A DNA stretch of 64,000 nt from contig NZ_CP178740.1 of assembly GCF_047324305.1 (NCBI RefSeq), forward strand, positions 62,001-126,000, given 5' to 3'. A model generated the notes under the pieces. The model worked only from the letters and a program-made list of their open reading frames with translations, was not told the origin of the DNA and searched no databases. A program made the position numbers and the translations under genes. Within the stretch, counting starts at the first letter, position 1; every line of letters starts with the position of its first letter. Of this stretch, positions 18,216 through 28,094 are shown in pieces. This DNA comes from Acerihabitans sp047324305 (GTDB taxonomy: Bacteria > Pseudomonadota > Gammaproteobacteria > Enterobacterales > Enterobacteriaceae).

Positions 18216-18277
18216 AGACAGCCTTCAGCGGCTTGCCCTTTCAATACTATTTGGTGTTATCCCAGGAGCGTAACCTG

Positions 18278-20098
18278 ATGTTTCCACGTGTTTGGATTGC
18301 GCTGATTCTCAGCGTCGTCTGCCTCGGCCCGCGCGCCGACACTATTGACACTATTAATGAAAGCTACGCTTTTGCGCTATTGGGCCAACCGAAATACCCC
18401 AGCGACTTCAGCCATTTTGATTACGTCAACCCCGCCGCGCCCAAGGGCGGCGCCATAACCCTGGCGGCCATCGGCACCTTTGACAATTTTAACCGTTTTG
18501 CCCTGCGCGGCTCGGCGGCGATGCGCACCGACCAGCTCTATGACGGTTTATTTATCACCTCGGACGATGAGATGGGCAGCTATTATCCCCTGGTGGCGGA
18601 ATCGGCGCGCTATCCCAGCGATTTTTCCTGGATGGAGGTGTCCATCAATCCCCAGGCGCAGTATCACAACCATCAGCCCATCACCGCCCGGGACGTGGCC
18701 TTCACCTTCGGCAAATTCATGACCGAAGGGGTGCCGCAATTTCGTATTTATTACAAAGGCGTCACGGTAAAAGCCATCGCGCCGCTCACGGTACGCTACG
18801 AGTTTCCCAAACCCGATAAAGAGATGCTGCTGGGCCTGCTGACCTTGCCGATTATGCCGGAAAGCTATTGGCAGCATCACAAACTCGGCGACCCGCTGAC
18901 CTCGCCGCCGCCGGCCAGCGGGCCTTACCGCATTACGTCCTGGCGTACCGGGCAGTATGTCACCTACTCGCGTGTCCGCGATTATTGGGCGGCCAACCTG
19001 CCGGTCAACCGCGGCCGTAATAATTTTGACAGCATCCGTTATGATTATTACCTGGACGACAACGTGGCGCTGGAAGCGTTTAAAGCCGGCGCGTTTGATT
19101 TGCGCATCGAAAGCTCGCCCAAGCTGTGGGCCACGCAGTACCACGGCGGCAACGTGGAACGCGGCTATATCATCAAGCAGGAAATACCCAACGATGCGCC
19201 GGTCGCAACGCCCTGGCTGGCATTTAATATCCAGCGCCCGCTGTTCGCCGACCGGCGGGTGCGCGAGGCGCTGACGCTGGCGTTTGATTTTGAATGGATG
19301 AACAAGGCGCTGTTTTACCAGGGGTACCAGCGGGTCGACAGCTATTTCATCAATACCGACTATGCGGCGCGGGACTATCCCGGCGTGGACGAACTGGCGG
19401 TGCTGGCGCCCCTGAAAGGCCAGGTGCCGCCGGAGGTGTTTACCGAACGCTACCAGCCGCCGGTATCGGACGGCAGCGGTTATGACCGCAAAAACCTGCT
19501 TAAGGCGCTTGGGCTGTTAAAGCAGGCCGGCTGGGAATTAAAGGACCAACAATTGGTCAACGTCAAAACCGGCAAGCCGTTTGCCTTTGAAATGATGCTG
19601 ATGAGCGGCAGCAATAGCAGCAATTACATCCTGCCCTTCCAGCACAACCTGCAGCGCCTGGGCATACAGATGACGCTGCGTCAGGTGGACAGCGCGCAGT
19701 TTACCAACCGTCTGCGCAAACGTGATTTTGATATGATGCCGTCAAGCTATGCCGCCTTCCCCTACCCCAGCGGCGATTTGCAAATCCTGTGGGGCAGCGC
19801 CTATGTGGAATCCAGCTATAACCGCCCCGGCGTCAAGGATCCGGCGGTTGACCGCCTGATCAACGAAATCGTGCGCCACCAGGGCGACGAAAAAGCGCTG
19901 CTGCCCCTGGGGCGGGCGCTGGACCGGGTGCTTACCTGGAATTATTTTATGATTCCCCAGTGGTTTTCCCACCAGACCCGTCTGGCCTATTGGGATAAAT
20001 TCGCCATGCCGGCCGTTAAACCCACCTATGCGCTGGGTTTCGATACCTGGTGGTATGATGTCAACCGGGCGGCCAGGCTGCCCGCGGAACGACGCTGA
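18278..20098 (+). CDS. yejA: Peptide ABC transporter periplasmic binding protein YejA
   Basis: Solute-binding protein of the YejABEF importer, which takes up short peptides including microcin C in E. coli. The 606-residue family-5 protein has a Sec signal peptide (MFPRVWIALILSVVCLGPRA). It carries the YejA hallmarks FDYVNPAAPKGGAITL, QLYDGLFITSDDEMGSYYPL, VREALTLAFDFEWMNKALF and ALGFDTWWYDVN. The ATG at 18278 has GGAGCG 8 nt upstream. A TTG start 45 nt upstream would put extra residues ahead of the signal peptide. yejB follows after 66 bp. Confidence 0.95.
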   Translation: MFPRVWIALILSVVCLGPRADTIDTINESYAFALLGQPKYPSDFSHFDYVNPAAPKGGAITLAAIGTFDNFNRFALRGSAAMRTDQLYDGLFITSDDEMGSYYPLVAESARYPSDFSWMEVSINPQAQYHNHQPITARDVAFTFGKFMTEGVPQFRIYYKGVTVKAIAPLTVRYEFPKPDKEMLLGLLTLPIMPESYWQHHKLGDPLTSPPPASGPYRITSWRTGQYVTYSRVRDYWAANLPVNRGRNNFDSIRYDYYLDDNVALEAFKAGAFDLRIESSPKLWATQYHGGNVERGYIIKQEIPNDAPVATPWLAFNIQRPLFADRRVREALTLAFDFEWMNKALFYQGYQRVDSYFINTDYAARDYPGVDELAVLAPLKGQVPPEVFTERYQPPVSDGSGYDRKNLLKALGLLKQAGWELKDQQLVNVKTGKPFAFEMMLMSGSNSSNYILPFQHNLQRLGIQMTLRQVDSAQFTNRLRKRDFDMMPSSYAAFPYPSGDLQILWGSAYVESSYNRPGVKDPAVDRLINEIVRHQGDEKALLPLGRALDRVLTWNYFMIPQWFSHQTRLAYWDKFAMPAVKPTYALGFDTWWYDVNRAARLPAERR

Positions 20099-20164
20099 CG
20101 CCGGCCGCGGCCGCCCGGTGCGTCCTGCGTCTGACTATCGACAAAGCTCTAAGGGAGGAGCCGC

Positions 20165-21259
20165 TTGCTAACCTATTTGTTACGCCGTTTATTGCTGGTG
20201 ATCCCGACGCTTTGGGCCATCATTACCCTGAACTTCTTTATCGTGCAAATTGCCCCCGGCGGACCGGTGGATCAGGCCATCGCCGCCATTGAGATGGGCC
20301 AGCAAAGCGGCTTCAGCGCCGGGCACAGCGACCCCGCCGCCCGCGTGCAAACGCTGCACGGCGGCCAGATTGGCGACAGCCAGTACCGCGGCGCCCGGGG
20401 CCTGGATCCGGAGGTGATTGCGGAGATTACCCGGCGCTACGGCTTCGATAAACCGCTGCATGAGCGCTATTTCACCATGCTGTGGAACTATGTGCGCTTT
20501 GATTTTGGCGACAGCCTGTTTCGCGGCGCCACGGTAATGCATTTGATCAGGGAAAGCATGCCGGTCTCCATTACCCTCGGCTTGTGGAGCACGCTTATCA
20601 TCTATCTGGTGTCGATCCCGCTCGGCATCAAAAAAGCGGTGCGCAGCGGCAGCGCCTTCGACGTCTGGAGCAGCACGCTTATCATCATCGGCTACGCGAT
20701 CCCGGCCTTCTTGTTCGCCATACTGCTGATTGTGCTGTTCGCCGGCGGCAGCTATCTGGACTGGTTCCCGTTGCGCGGTCTGGTCTCGAGCCATTTCGAT
20801 AGCCTGCCGTGGTATAAAAAAATCACCGATTATCTTTGGCATATCACGCTGCCGGTGCTGGCCACGGTGATTGGCGGATTCGCCACCCTGACCATGTTGA
20901 CTAAAAACGCGTTCCTGGACGAGATCCGCAAGCAATACGTCACCACCGCGCGCGCCAAGGGGCTGACGGAAAACCAGATCCTCTACCGCCATGTGTTTCG
21001 CAACGCCATGCTGCTGGTGATAGCCGGTTTCCCCGCCACCTTTATCAGCATGTTTTTTACCGGTTCGCTGCTGATTGAGGTGATGTTTTCCCTTAACGGC
21101 CTGGGGCTGCTGGGGTACGACGCCACCCTGCAACGGGATTACCCGGTCATGTTCGGCACGTTATATATCTTTACCCTGATCGGCCTGCTGCTCAATATCC
21201 TCAGCGATATGACCTATACGCTGGTCGACCCGCGCATTGATTTCGAGGGCCGCCAATGA
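20165..21259 (+). CDS. yejB: Peptide ABC transporter permease YejB
   Basis: Inner-membrane permease of YejABEF. The 364-residue product starts LLTYLLRRLLLVIPTLWAII and has six TM helices and the ABC-permease EAA loop (TTARAKGLTENQILYRHVFR). The start codon is TTG with AAGGGAGGAG 5 nt upstream; the family N-terminus begins at this point, so no better start is available. It ends in the yejE start (ATGA overlap). Confidence 0.95.
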   Translation: MLTYLLRRLLLVIPTLWAIITLNFFIVQIAPGGPVDQAIAAIEMGQQSGFSAGHSDPAARVQTLHGGQIGDSQYRGARGLDPEVIAEITRRYGFDKPLHERYFTMLWNYVRFDFGDSLFRGATVMHLIRESMPVSITLGLWSTLIIYLVSIPLGIKKAVRSGSAFDVWSSTLIIIGYAIPAFLFAILLIVLFAGGSYLDWFPLRGLVSSHFDSLPWYKKITDYLWHITLPVLATVIGGFATLTMLTKNAFLDEIRKQYVTTARAKGLTENQILYRHVFRNAMLLVIAGFPATFISMFFTGSLLIEVMFSLNGLGLLGYDATLQRDYPVMFGTLYIFTLIGLLLNILSDMTYTLVDPRIDFEGRQ

Positions 21260-22278
21260 GACTGAGTTCCGTCAACCAGGCGCGCTGGGCGCGTTTTCGC
21301 CGCAACCGCCGGGGCTACTGGTCGTTATGGCTATTTCTGCTGCTGTTTATCCTGAGCCTCGCCTCGGAGCTGGTGGCCAACGACAAGCCCCTGCTGGTGC
21401 GCTACCAGGGACAATTTTATTCGCCGCTGCTGTTTAACTACAGCGAGACCACCTTCGGCGGCGAGCTGGCGACCAGGACCGATTACCGCGATCCCTATAT
21501 CGCCGGGCGGTTGGCCGCGCACGGCTGGGCGATATGGGCGCCGGTACGCTATGACTACCGCACCATTAACTTCGCCACCGCCCGGCCCTTCCCGTCGCCG
21601 CCAAGCCGGCAGAACTGGCTGGGTACCGACAGCACCGGCAAGGATGTGCTGGCCAACTTATTGTATGGCTTCCGGCTGTCGATGCTGTTCGGCCTGGCGC
21701 TGACCCTGCTTTCAAGCGTTATCGGCATTATCGTCGGCGCCAGCCAGGGCTATTATGGCGGCCGGCTGGACCTGTGGGGACAGCGCTTTATCGAGGTCTG
21801 GTCCGGCATGCCGACGCTGTTTTTGATTATTTTATTATCAAGCGTCGTGCCGCCGGACTTCGGGTGGCTGCTGGCCATTACCGTGCTGTTCGGCTGGATG
21901 GGCCTGGTGGGCGTGGTGCGCGCCGAATTCCTGCGCGCCCGTAATTTCGACTATATCCGCGCCGCCCAGGCCATGGGGGTCAGCGATCGGATGATCATGC
22001 TGCGCCATATGCTGCCCAACGCCATGGTGGCGACGCTGACCTTTTTGCCCTTTATCCTGTGCGGGTCCATTACCACCCTGACCTCGCTGGATTTTCTCGG
22101 TTTCGGCCTGCCCATCGGCTCGCCGTCCCTGGGCAATCTGTTGCTGGAAGGCAAAAACAACCTCCAGGCGCCGTGGCTCGGCATTACCGCTTTTGTTACG
22201 CTGGCCCTGGTGCTGTCATTACTGATTTTTATCGGCGAAGCGGTGCGCGACGCCTTTGACCCCAGCAAGGCGCATTAA
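21256..22278 (+). CDS. yejE: Peptide ABC transporter permease YejE
   Basis: Second permease of the YejABEF importer, 340 residues. It has the N-terminal OppC-N-like part (ARWARFRRNRRGYWSLWLF), a long periplasmic loop, LGTDSTGKDVLANLLYGFRLS and the EAA loop (YIRAAQAMGVSDRMIMLRHM). The C-terminus IGEAVRDAFDP is typical. It overlaps yejB by 4 nt and is followed by yejF after 3 nt. Confidence 0.95.
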   Translation: MRLSSVNQARWARFRRNRRGYWSLWLFLLLFILSLASELVANDKPLLVRYQGQFYSPLLFNYSETTFGGELATRTDYRDPYIAGRLAAHGWAIWAPVRYDYRTINFATARPFPSPPSRQNWLGTDSTGKDVLANLLYGFRLSMLFGLALTLLSSVIGIIVGASQGYYGGRLDLWGQRFIEVWSGMPTLFLIILLSSVVPPDFGWLLAITVLFGWMGLVGVVRAEFLRARNFDYIRAAQAMGVSDRMIMLRHMLPNAMVATLTFLPFILCGSITTLTSLDFLGFGLPIGSPSLGNLLLEGKNNLQAPWLGITAFVTLALVLSLLIFIGEAVRDAFDPSKAH

Positions 22279-22281
22279 CCT

Positions 22282-23871
22282 ATGACCACGCCATTGTTAG
22301 AAATCAAGGAACTGAGCGTCGCCTTTCGCCAGGGCAATCAAACCCGGCAGGTGGTGGATAAGGTGACGCTGGCGCTTAACGCCGGCGAAACGCTGGCGCT
22401 GGTGGGCGAATCCGGCTCGGGCAAAAGCGTCACCGCCCTGTCGGTCCTGCGCCTGCTGCCCCAGCCGCAGGTGTGCTACCCCCACGGCGATATCCTGTTC
22501 GCGGGCAAGAGCCTGCTGCATGCCCCAGACGCAACGCTCAGGCGCGTGCGCGGCAATGACATCGCCATGATCTTCCAGGAACCGATGTCGTCGCTCAACC
22601 CGCTGCACAGCGTGGAAAAACAGCTGCTGGAGGTGCTGGCGCTGCATCGGGACATGCGCGGCGCCGAAGCCCGCGCCGAAGTGCTGGCCAGCCTCGATCG
22701 GGTGGGTATCCGCCAGGCCAAATCCCGGCTGCGGGATTTCCCCCACCAGCTCTCCGGCGGCGAACGCCAGCGGGTGATGATCGCCATGGCCCTGCTCACC
22801 CGGCCCAAACTGCTGATTGCCGACGAGCCGACCACCGCGCTGGACGTAACGGTACAGGCGCAGATCCTGGCATTGCTGACCGACCTGCGCCGGGAGATGG
22901 GCATGGCGCTGCTGTTTATCACCCATAACCTGAATATCGTGCGCCGTCTGGCGGACAACGTGGCGGTGATGCAGGAGGGCAAATGCGTGGAAATCAGCGA
23001 CCGCGACGCCCTGTTCAGCGCGCCGCAACACCCTTACACCCGCCGTCTGCTGGCGGCGGAGCCGGGAGGCGAGCCGCTGCCGGTGCCGCCGGGGGCGCCG
23101 GCGTTGCTGCGGGTCGCTAATCTGGGCGTGACCTTTTCCGGGCGCCAGGGTCTGTTTCGCCGCCAGGCGGGACAAAAAAGCGCCGTGCGCGGGGTGTCAT
23201 TTAGCCTGCGGCGCGGCGAAAGCCTGGGCTTGGTGGGCGAATCCGGCTCAGGCAAAAGCACCACGGCGCTGGCGGTGCTGCGGTTGCTGAAATCCGACGG
23301 CGAGATCTGGTTTGACGGCCAGCCGCTGCATCAGTTTAACCGGCGCGGCATGCTGCCGCTGCGCCGCCGTATCCAGGTGGTGTTCCAGGACCCGAACTCG
23401 GCGCTGAATCCCCGGCTGACGGTGGCGCAAATCGTGGTGGAGGGGCTGCGCGTGCATCATCATTTTTCGGCGCAGGAACAGGACCGGCGGGTGATTGCCG
23501 CGCTAAGCGAAGTGGGGCTCGATCCCGACACCCGCCATCGCTACCCCGACGAATTTTCCGGCGGGCAGCGCCAGCGCATCGCCATCGCCCGGGCGCTGAT
23601 TTTGCAGCCGGACGTGGTAATCCTCGATGAACCCACCTCGTCGCTGGACAGATCGGTGCAGGCGCAGATCCTGCAATTGCTGAAGTCACTGCAGGAAAAA
23701 CACCAGCTGACCTACCTGTTTATCAGCCACGATCTGCAGGTGGTGCGGGCAATGTGTCATCAGGTGATGGTACTGCGGGAAGGTGAAGTCGTGGAACAGG
23801 GCGCCTGCCGGCAGGTGTTCGACGCGCCCTCAGCGGAGTATACCCGCCAGTTGCTGCTGGCGGCCGGGTAA
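22282..23871 (+). CDS. yejF: Peptide ABC transporter ATPase YejF (two ABC domains)
   Basis: Cytoplasmic ATPase that drives YejABEF; both nucleotide-binding domains are in one 529-residue chain. Domain 1: Walker A GESGSGKS, Q-loop MIFQEPMSSLNPLH, signature LSGGERQRV, Walker B LLIADEPTTALD. Domain 2 (from ~residue 285): Walker A GESGSGKST, VVFQDPNSALNPR, FSGGQRQRIAIARAL and VVILDEPTSSLD. All catalytic elements look intact. It is the last gene of the yej operon, convergent with yejG. Confidence 0.95.
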   Translation: MTTPLLEIKELSVAFRQGNQTRQVVDKVTLALNAGETLALVGESGSGKSVTALSVLRLLPQPQVCYPHGDILFAGKSLLHAPDATLRRVRGNDIAMIFQEPMSSLNPLHSVEKQLLEVLALHRDMRGAEARAEVLASLDRVGIRQAKSRLRDFPHQLSGGERQRVMIAMALLTRPKLLIADEPTTALDVTVQAQILALLTDLRREMGMALLFITHNLNIVRRLADNVAVMQEGKCVEISDRDALFSAPQHPYTRRLLAAEPGGEPLPVPPGAPALLRVANLGVTFSGRQGLFRRQAGQKSAVRGVSFSLRRGESLGLVGESGSGKSTTALAVLRLLKSDGEIWFDGQPLHQFNRRGMLPLRRRIQVVFQDPNSALNPRLTVAQIVVEGLRVHHHFSAQEQDRRVIAALSEVGLDPDTRHRYPDEFSGGQRQRIAIARALILQPDVVILDEPTSSLDRSVQAQILQLLKSLQEKHQLTYLFISHDLQVVRAMCHQVMVLREGEVVEQGACRQVFDAPSAEYTRQLLLAAG

Positions 23872-23895
23872 GCGCGGCGCGCCCGGGTACTGGTC

Positions 23896-24237
23896 TTAAG
23901 AATAGTACGATGCCGACGCGGGCTCGGCGATGGCCACGCCCATGTTTTTCAGCCGGCACAGGCCGGTGCATTCATCGTCACGGTGCAAAAACAGGCAAGG
24001 CTGCCCTTCGCATTCCAGCACCGAGCAGGTGACCTGGATTTCCACCAGGGAACGCGCCAGTTCCCGCATCACTTCCCACGCCGTATCGCCTTCATGGCTT
24101 AACAGCGTCAGGCCAATCAGGTCGTTATCGTCGCAATCACCGGCGGATATCGGTTCGACTTTGATGCCGCTAAACCCATTCAGCCAGCGGTAATATTGTG
24201 GCAAACGATGCACCACGGATAACTGTAGATTTGTCAC
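23896..24237 (-). CDS. yejG: YejG family protein of unknown function
   Basis: A 113-residue cytoplasmic protein aligned end to end with E. coli YejG (114 aa): TNLQLSVVHRLPQYYRW, the central CSVLECEGQPCLFLHRDDE, and CRLKNMGVAIAEP near the C-terminus. The start is a GTG at 24237, fixed by the family alignment, with GGGGA upstream. An ATG 45 nt further upstream would add an unrelated hydrophobic stretch. Function unknown. Confidence 0.85.
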   Translation of the reverse strand: MTNLQLSVVHRLPQYYRWLNGFSGIKVEPISAGDCDDNDLIGLTLLSHEGDTAWEVMRELARSLVEIQVTCSVLECEGQPCLFLHRDDECTGLCRLKNMGVAIAEPASASYYS

Positions 24238-24607
24238 TCCACGTCCCCAGACGATTAAACTACTTAGTAACAATTTTATCACAATACTATAATATTAGCG
24301 TGACATTAGCAGTCAATATGTTCATAAAAACAGCATAGATAACTTTGAAATGAGAGACAGATCTCTTTTCGGCCTATATGTACCGCGTTAAACGCCGCAG
24401 CACAACTGTTTTTTATGCATTTGCATAACTTTAACTGAGCTTATTATTTACATTTTGCGAACAAAAAAATGCCACGGGAGGAAGGATAGGATGCGCTCCC
24501 GCCGTCGCGGCGGGTAAAGGGGACGGCGGTTCACAGGAAAATCGACATGCACGCCGGCGCAGGGCAGTCGCGCCGGCAAAGCGGCAGAAGGGGGAAAACC
24601 GCCGGTG
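24238..24607. other. Intergenic DNA between yejG and efeB
   Basis: About 370 bp. The left 200 bp is AT-rich and should hold the yejG promoter (minus strand). A strong hairpin at 24553-24577 (GCCGGCGC, 9-nt loop, GCGCCGGC) lies 30 bp past the efeB stop. It may end efe transcription, though no clear T-run follows. Confidence 0.45.
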
Positions 24608-25894
24608 TTATGCCAGCAGCGACTGCGCCAGATAGCCGTCCTGGCGCTCGACCCCCGGCAGGGCAAAAAAGTAGCCCCCGCCGATGGGCTGGATGTATTC
24701 TTCCAGCGCCTCGCCGTTAAGCCTGCGCTGCACGGCGAGAAACCCCTGCTCCAGATCCTGCTGGAAGCAGACGAACAACAATCCCATATCCAGCTGGCCG
24801 GAGCGGGAAACGCCCAGGGAATAGCTATAGCCCCGGCGCAGCATCAGGTTGCCTTGGGTGGCGGGCGTACGGGGATTGGCCAGGCGCATATGGGCATCGA
24901 GCGGGATGACCTTGCCCTGCGGATCGCGGCTGTAGTCGGGCACGTCATGTTCATTGGCCATGCCCAGCGGCGCGCCGGTGCGCTTATCACGGCCGAAGAT
25001 GGTCTGCTGCTCATGCAGCGGCGTACGATCCCAGGACTCGACGTGAAAGCGGATAATGCGCACCGCCTGGTAACTGCCGTTTACCGCCCAGGCGGGTTCA
25101 TCCGTACCGGCGCCGACCCAGATCACCCGATCCATCAGGCCGGGGTCGCGGGTATCCGGATTGCCGGTGCCGTCCTTGAAGCCCAGCAAATTAATCGGTG
25201 TCTCCTTGCCCCGGCTGCGCGCCGCGCTGGCGGAAATAAAGCCTTCGCGCTTCCAGCGCACGCTCAGCAGATCCGGGGTATGTTTAATGATATCCCGCAG
25301 CGCATGAATCACCGTGTCGCTGCCGTTGGCGCAAATTTGCAACAGCAGATCGCCATGGCATAAATCAGCGTCCAGCGCATCGTTGGCAAAACGCGTCATC
25401 TTTTGCAGCCGCCGGGGTTTCAGCGCGGCGAGGCCGAAACGATCGTCAAACAACGAGTCGCCCACCGCCACCGTGATGGTCAGGTTATCCGGGGCGATAT
25501 GCTCGCCCAGAATGCCGGAGTCCATCGGCGGCAATTTATCATCCACCGCCGGCGCCTGCCCGCCGGTGGTTAAAAATGCAATCCTCTCGGTCAGCACGCG
25601 AAACAACCGCCGCAGATCGTCCTTATCTCCGGCCAGCACGTCAAACGCCACCAGCATCATGGCCGCCTGCTGCGGCGTGGTGATGCCGGCCTGCCGGGGT
25701 CCGTAAAACGGCTGGCGCTGCCAGCGCTCGTCGGGTGACAAGGTGCCGGGGGAATGCTCATCGGGAGCAGGAGCCGGCGCCGCCGCCGCGCCGCGCAACG
25801 CCAGGGCGCCGCCGAGGGCGCCAAGCCCCTTCAGCCAGCGGCGCCGTGATGGCGACGCCGCCTTACCGCTGTTTTTATCTTTATCAGCACTCAT
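24608..25894 (-). CDS. efeB: Deferrochelatase/DyP-type heme peroxidase EfeB
   Basis: Tat-exported periplasmic dye-decolourising peroxidase of the EfeUOB iron uptake system; it oxidises Fe(II) and has been reported to free iron from heme. The 428-residue product has a twin-arginine signal (SRRRWLKGLGALGGALALRG), the DyP motif region GFKDGTGNPDTRD (GXXDG type), KREGFIS, and the C-terminal LLFVCFQQDLEQGF. The ATG at 25894 places the RR motif at residue ~16, as in the family. It starts 13 nt after the efeO stop. Confidence 0.95.
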   Translation of the reverse strand: MSADKDKNSGKAASPSRRRWLKGLGALGGALALRGAAAAPAPAPDEHSPGTLSPDERWQRQPFYGPRQAGITTPQQAAMMLVAFDVLAGDKDDLRRLFRVLTERIAFLTTGGQAPAVDDKLPPMDSGILGEHIAPDNLTITVAVGDSLFDDRFGLAALKPRRLQKMTRFANDALDADLCHGDLLLQICANGSDTVIHALRDIIKHTPDLLSVRWKREGFISASAARSRGKETPINLLGFKDGTGNPDTRDPGLMDRVIWVGAGTDEPAWAVNGSYQAVRIIRFHVESWDRTPLHEQQTIFGRDKRTGAPLGMANEHDVPDYSRDPQGKVIPLDAHMRLANPRTPATQGNLMLRRGYSYSLGVSRSGQLDMGLLFVCFQQDLEQGFLAVQRRLNGEALEEYIQPIGGGYFFALPGVERQDGYLAQSLLA

Positions 25895-25907
25895 CAGGCG
25901 CTCAACC

Positions 25908-27047
25908 CTACTCCAGCCCCAGCACGCCGCGCAGCAGCGCCAGATCTTCCGCCAGGGCGGTGATCGGGCCTTTGAGCGCGGTGCGATCGGCATCGGTCAG
26001 CTTGTCATAAGACGCAAAGCCGTCTTTATTACGGTATTTCATCAGGACGTTATCCACCTTGGCAAAGTTACCGTCAATTTTCGCCAGCAGCGGCGCATCG
26101 GCTTTTTGCAGCAGCGGGCGCAGCAGGTTGACGATTTTTTGCGATCCGTCGATATTGGCCTGGAAATCGGAAAGATCGGTACGGCTGTAACGGTCTTCCT
26201 CGCCGCTGATCTTACTGGAGGCCACTTCCTCAATCAGTCCGGCGGCGCCGCCGACCACTTTACTCGGCGGGAAGGTCAGGTCGCCGATGCGTTTTTGCAG
26301 ATCCTGGGTATCTTTATACAATTGATCGGCAAACGGGGCGGTGCCGGCCGTGGTTTTATCGCTGAAGAGGATTTTTTCCAGCCGGTGGAAACCGGTGAAT
26401 TTCGGGTCGGCGGATTTCTGCTCGAAATCATCTTCGCGGGCATCAATACTGCCGTCCAGATCCGAGAACAGTTCGGCGATAGGCTCGATACGCTCGTAAT
26501 ACACGCGGGTGGGGGCAAACAGCTTCTGCGCGGTGGCCAGATCGCCTTTTTTCACCGCATCGGTAAAGGTCTTGGTATGGGAGACAAGCTCGCCGACCTG
26601 TTGCAGCACATAGACTTTATAATCGGCAATCGGCCCCACCAGCGCCATGGCATCCGGTTTCGCCGCGCCCGCGCCGCCGTCCGCCGAAACCGTCAGCTTG
26701 CCCTTCGGATTGCTCAGCAGGCCGCAGGTCATATCGTATTCCCCCGGCTCCAGGGTGGCGGTCATCTTCTGGGTAAAGCCCGGCGCCACGTTCTCGCGCT
26801 CCTCGACCACCATCACGCCCTTGAGGATTTCCCACTCCAGCCCTTTCTGGCTGGCGTTATGAATAATAAACTGCGTTTTGCCCGGTTTAACGGTCAGCGC
26901 CATCGGATCGCACTGCTTATCGTTAACGGTAATCTTGACCTGGGGAATATCGGCCGCCAGCGCGGGCCAGCCCCATGCCGATAGCACCGGCGCCACCAGT
27001 AAGGCGGCAGGAAGAATGCGGCGACGGAAGCGTTGCATATTGGACAT
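25908..27047 (-). CDS. efeO: Iron uptake system component EfeO
   Basis: Periplasmic iron-binding protein. The 379-residue product has a Sec signal peptide (up to about PALAAD), an N-terminal cupredoxin domain with the metal-site Cys in EYDMTCGLL, and a C-terminal M75 imelysin-like domain with the HxxE motif in GFHRLEKILFS. It is about the length of E. coli EfeO (375). It is the middle gene of efeUOB, 37 bp after efeU. Confidence 0.95.
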   Translation of the reverse strand: MSNMQRFRRRILPAALLVAPVLSAWGWPALAADIPQVKITVNDKQCDPMALTVKPGKTQFIIHNASQKGLEWEILKGVMVVEERENVAPGFTQKMTATLEPGEYDMTCGLLSNPKGKLTVSADGGAGAAKPDAMALVGPIADYKVYVLQQVGELVSHTKTFTDAVKKGDLATAQKLFAPTRVYYERIEPIAELFSDLDGSIDAREDDFEQKSADPKFTGFHRLEKILFSDKTTAGTAPFADQLYKDTQDLQKRIGDLTFPPSKVVGGAAGLIEEVASSKISGEEDRYSRTDLSDFQANIDGSQKIVNLLRPLLQKADAPLLAKIDGNFAKVDNVLMKYRNKDGFASYDKLTDADRTALKGPITALAEDLALLRGVLGLE

Positions 27048-27084
27048 TTTTTTTACCCTGAATAGTGGAACAATTTAATGGATT

Positions 27085-27915
27085 TTATCCGGCGACACGT
27101 GTCGTCCGGTTGCCCCGCGCAGGCAGGAAAAACATCACCAGGGCCGGCACCAGGTATAACAAATACACGGCCACTTCACTGACGGTGGGCGCTTCCTGAT
27201 AACCCAGCAGCCCCTCAAGCAAGGTGCCGAACAACGATTGGGTGGACAGGGTGGCGCTGAAATCAAATGCGATTGCCTGGAAACCATTCCATAATCCCGC
27301 TTCGTGGAAAGCGCGAATTGCCCCGGCCGCCAGCCCCGCGGCCACAAACAGAATAAACAGGCTGGTCCATTTGAAAAATTTCTCCATGCGCAGGCGGATG
27401 CCGCCGTAATACATCAGCATCCCCAAGACGATGGCGCAGGCCAATCCCAACACCGCGCCGATGGGAGCCTCGATGCCTACGTCCTGCTGAAACGCCGCCA
27501 GCAAAAAAAACACCGATTCCAACCCCTCGCGGGCCACGGCAAAAAACACCATGCCCACCAGCGCCCAGCCCTGCCCGCGGGCATTGCTGAGCGCCTGATC
27601 GACGGCGCTTTCCAGCTGGGCTTTAATCGAGCGGGACATCTTGCGCATCCAGAACACCATCCAGGTAAGGATGAGGACCGCCAGCACCGCCACGATGCCC
27701 TCGAACAGCTCCTGTTGCTTTTGCGGAAACTCGCCGGTAGTTTCGTTAATGACGACACCCACCGCCAGGCACAACAGCGCCGCGCTTAGCACGCCCACCC
27801 ACACCGCTTTTAGCCAGCGGCCGCGGCCGGTCTTTTTCAGATAGCCGGCGATAAGGCTCACGATCAGCGCCGCCTCGAGACCCTCACGCAGCATAATCAG
27901 AAAAGGCACAAACAT
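27085..27915 (-). CDS. efeU: Ferrous iron permease EfeU
   Basis: Inner-membrane iron permease of the FTR1/OFeT family. The 276-residue product equals the length of intact E. coli EfeU. It carries two REGLE motifs (LIMLREGLEAALI near the start and VAREGLESVFF in the middle) that bind iron within TM helices, seven TM segments in all. The start at 27915 (MFVPFLIML) is chosen by family alignment and GAGG 8 nt upstream; upstream in-frame codons would add 30 hydrophobic residues. No frameshift is present, unlike in E. coli K-12. Confidence 0.95.
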   Translation of the reverse strand: MFVPFLIMLREGLEAALIVSLIAGYLKKTGRGRWLKAVWVGVLSAALLCLAVGVVINETTGEFPQKQQELFEGIVAVLAVLILTWMVFWMRKMSRSIKAQLESAVDQALSNARGQGWALVGMVFFAVAREGLESVFFLLAAFQQDVGIEAPIGAVLGLACAIVLGMLMYYGGIRLRMEKFFKWTSLFILFVAAGLAAGAIRAFHEAGLWNGFQAIAFDFSATLSTQSLFGTLLEGLLGYQEAPTVSEVAVYLLYLVPALVMFFLPARGNRTTRVAG

Positions 27916-27972
27916 ACCCATCACCTCGATGCTTTTGGGGGCGAGAAAAAGTAAAGAAACGTCAATTAAAAC

Positions 27973-27991
27973 GATATTGATTATCATTACG
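27973..27991. promoter_or_regulatory. Fur box upstream of efeU
   Basis: On the minus strand the 19 bases CGTAATGATAATCAATATC match the Fur consensus GATAATGATAATCATTATC at 16 of 19 positions. It lies about 60 bp before the efeU start, so efeUOB should be repressed by Fur when iron is plentiful. Confidence 0.8.
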
Positions 27992-28094
27992 AGGAAAAGA
28001 AACACAAGCGCAGATTTGCGACTATTTGTAACCGATGCGCTACAAAAGGTTTCAGGATAAATAAAAGGTAAAGGGGGCGTCAGGGGTTAAGTGG

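Noticed and set aside
24608..27915. Frameshift in efeU as in E. coli K-12
   Set aside because: The reading frame is intact over the full 276 residues and both REGLE motifs are present.
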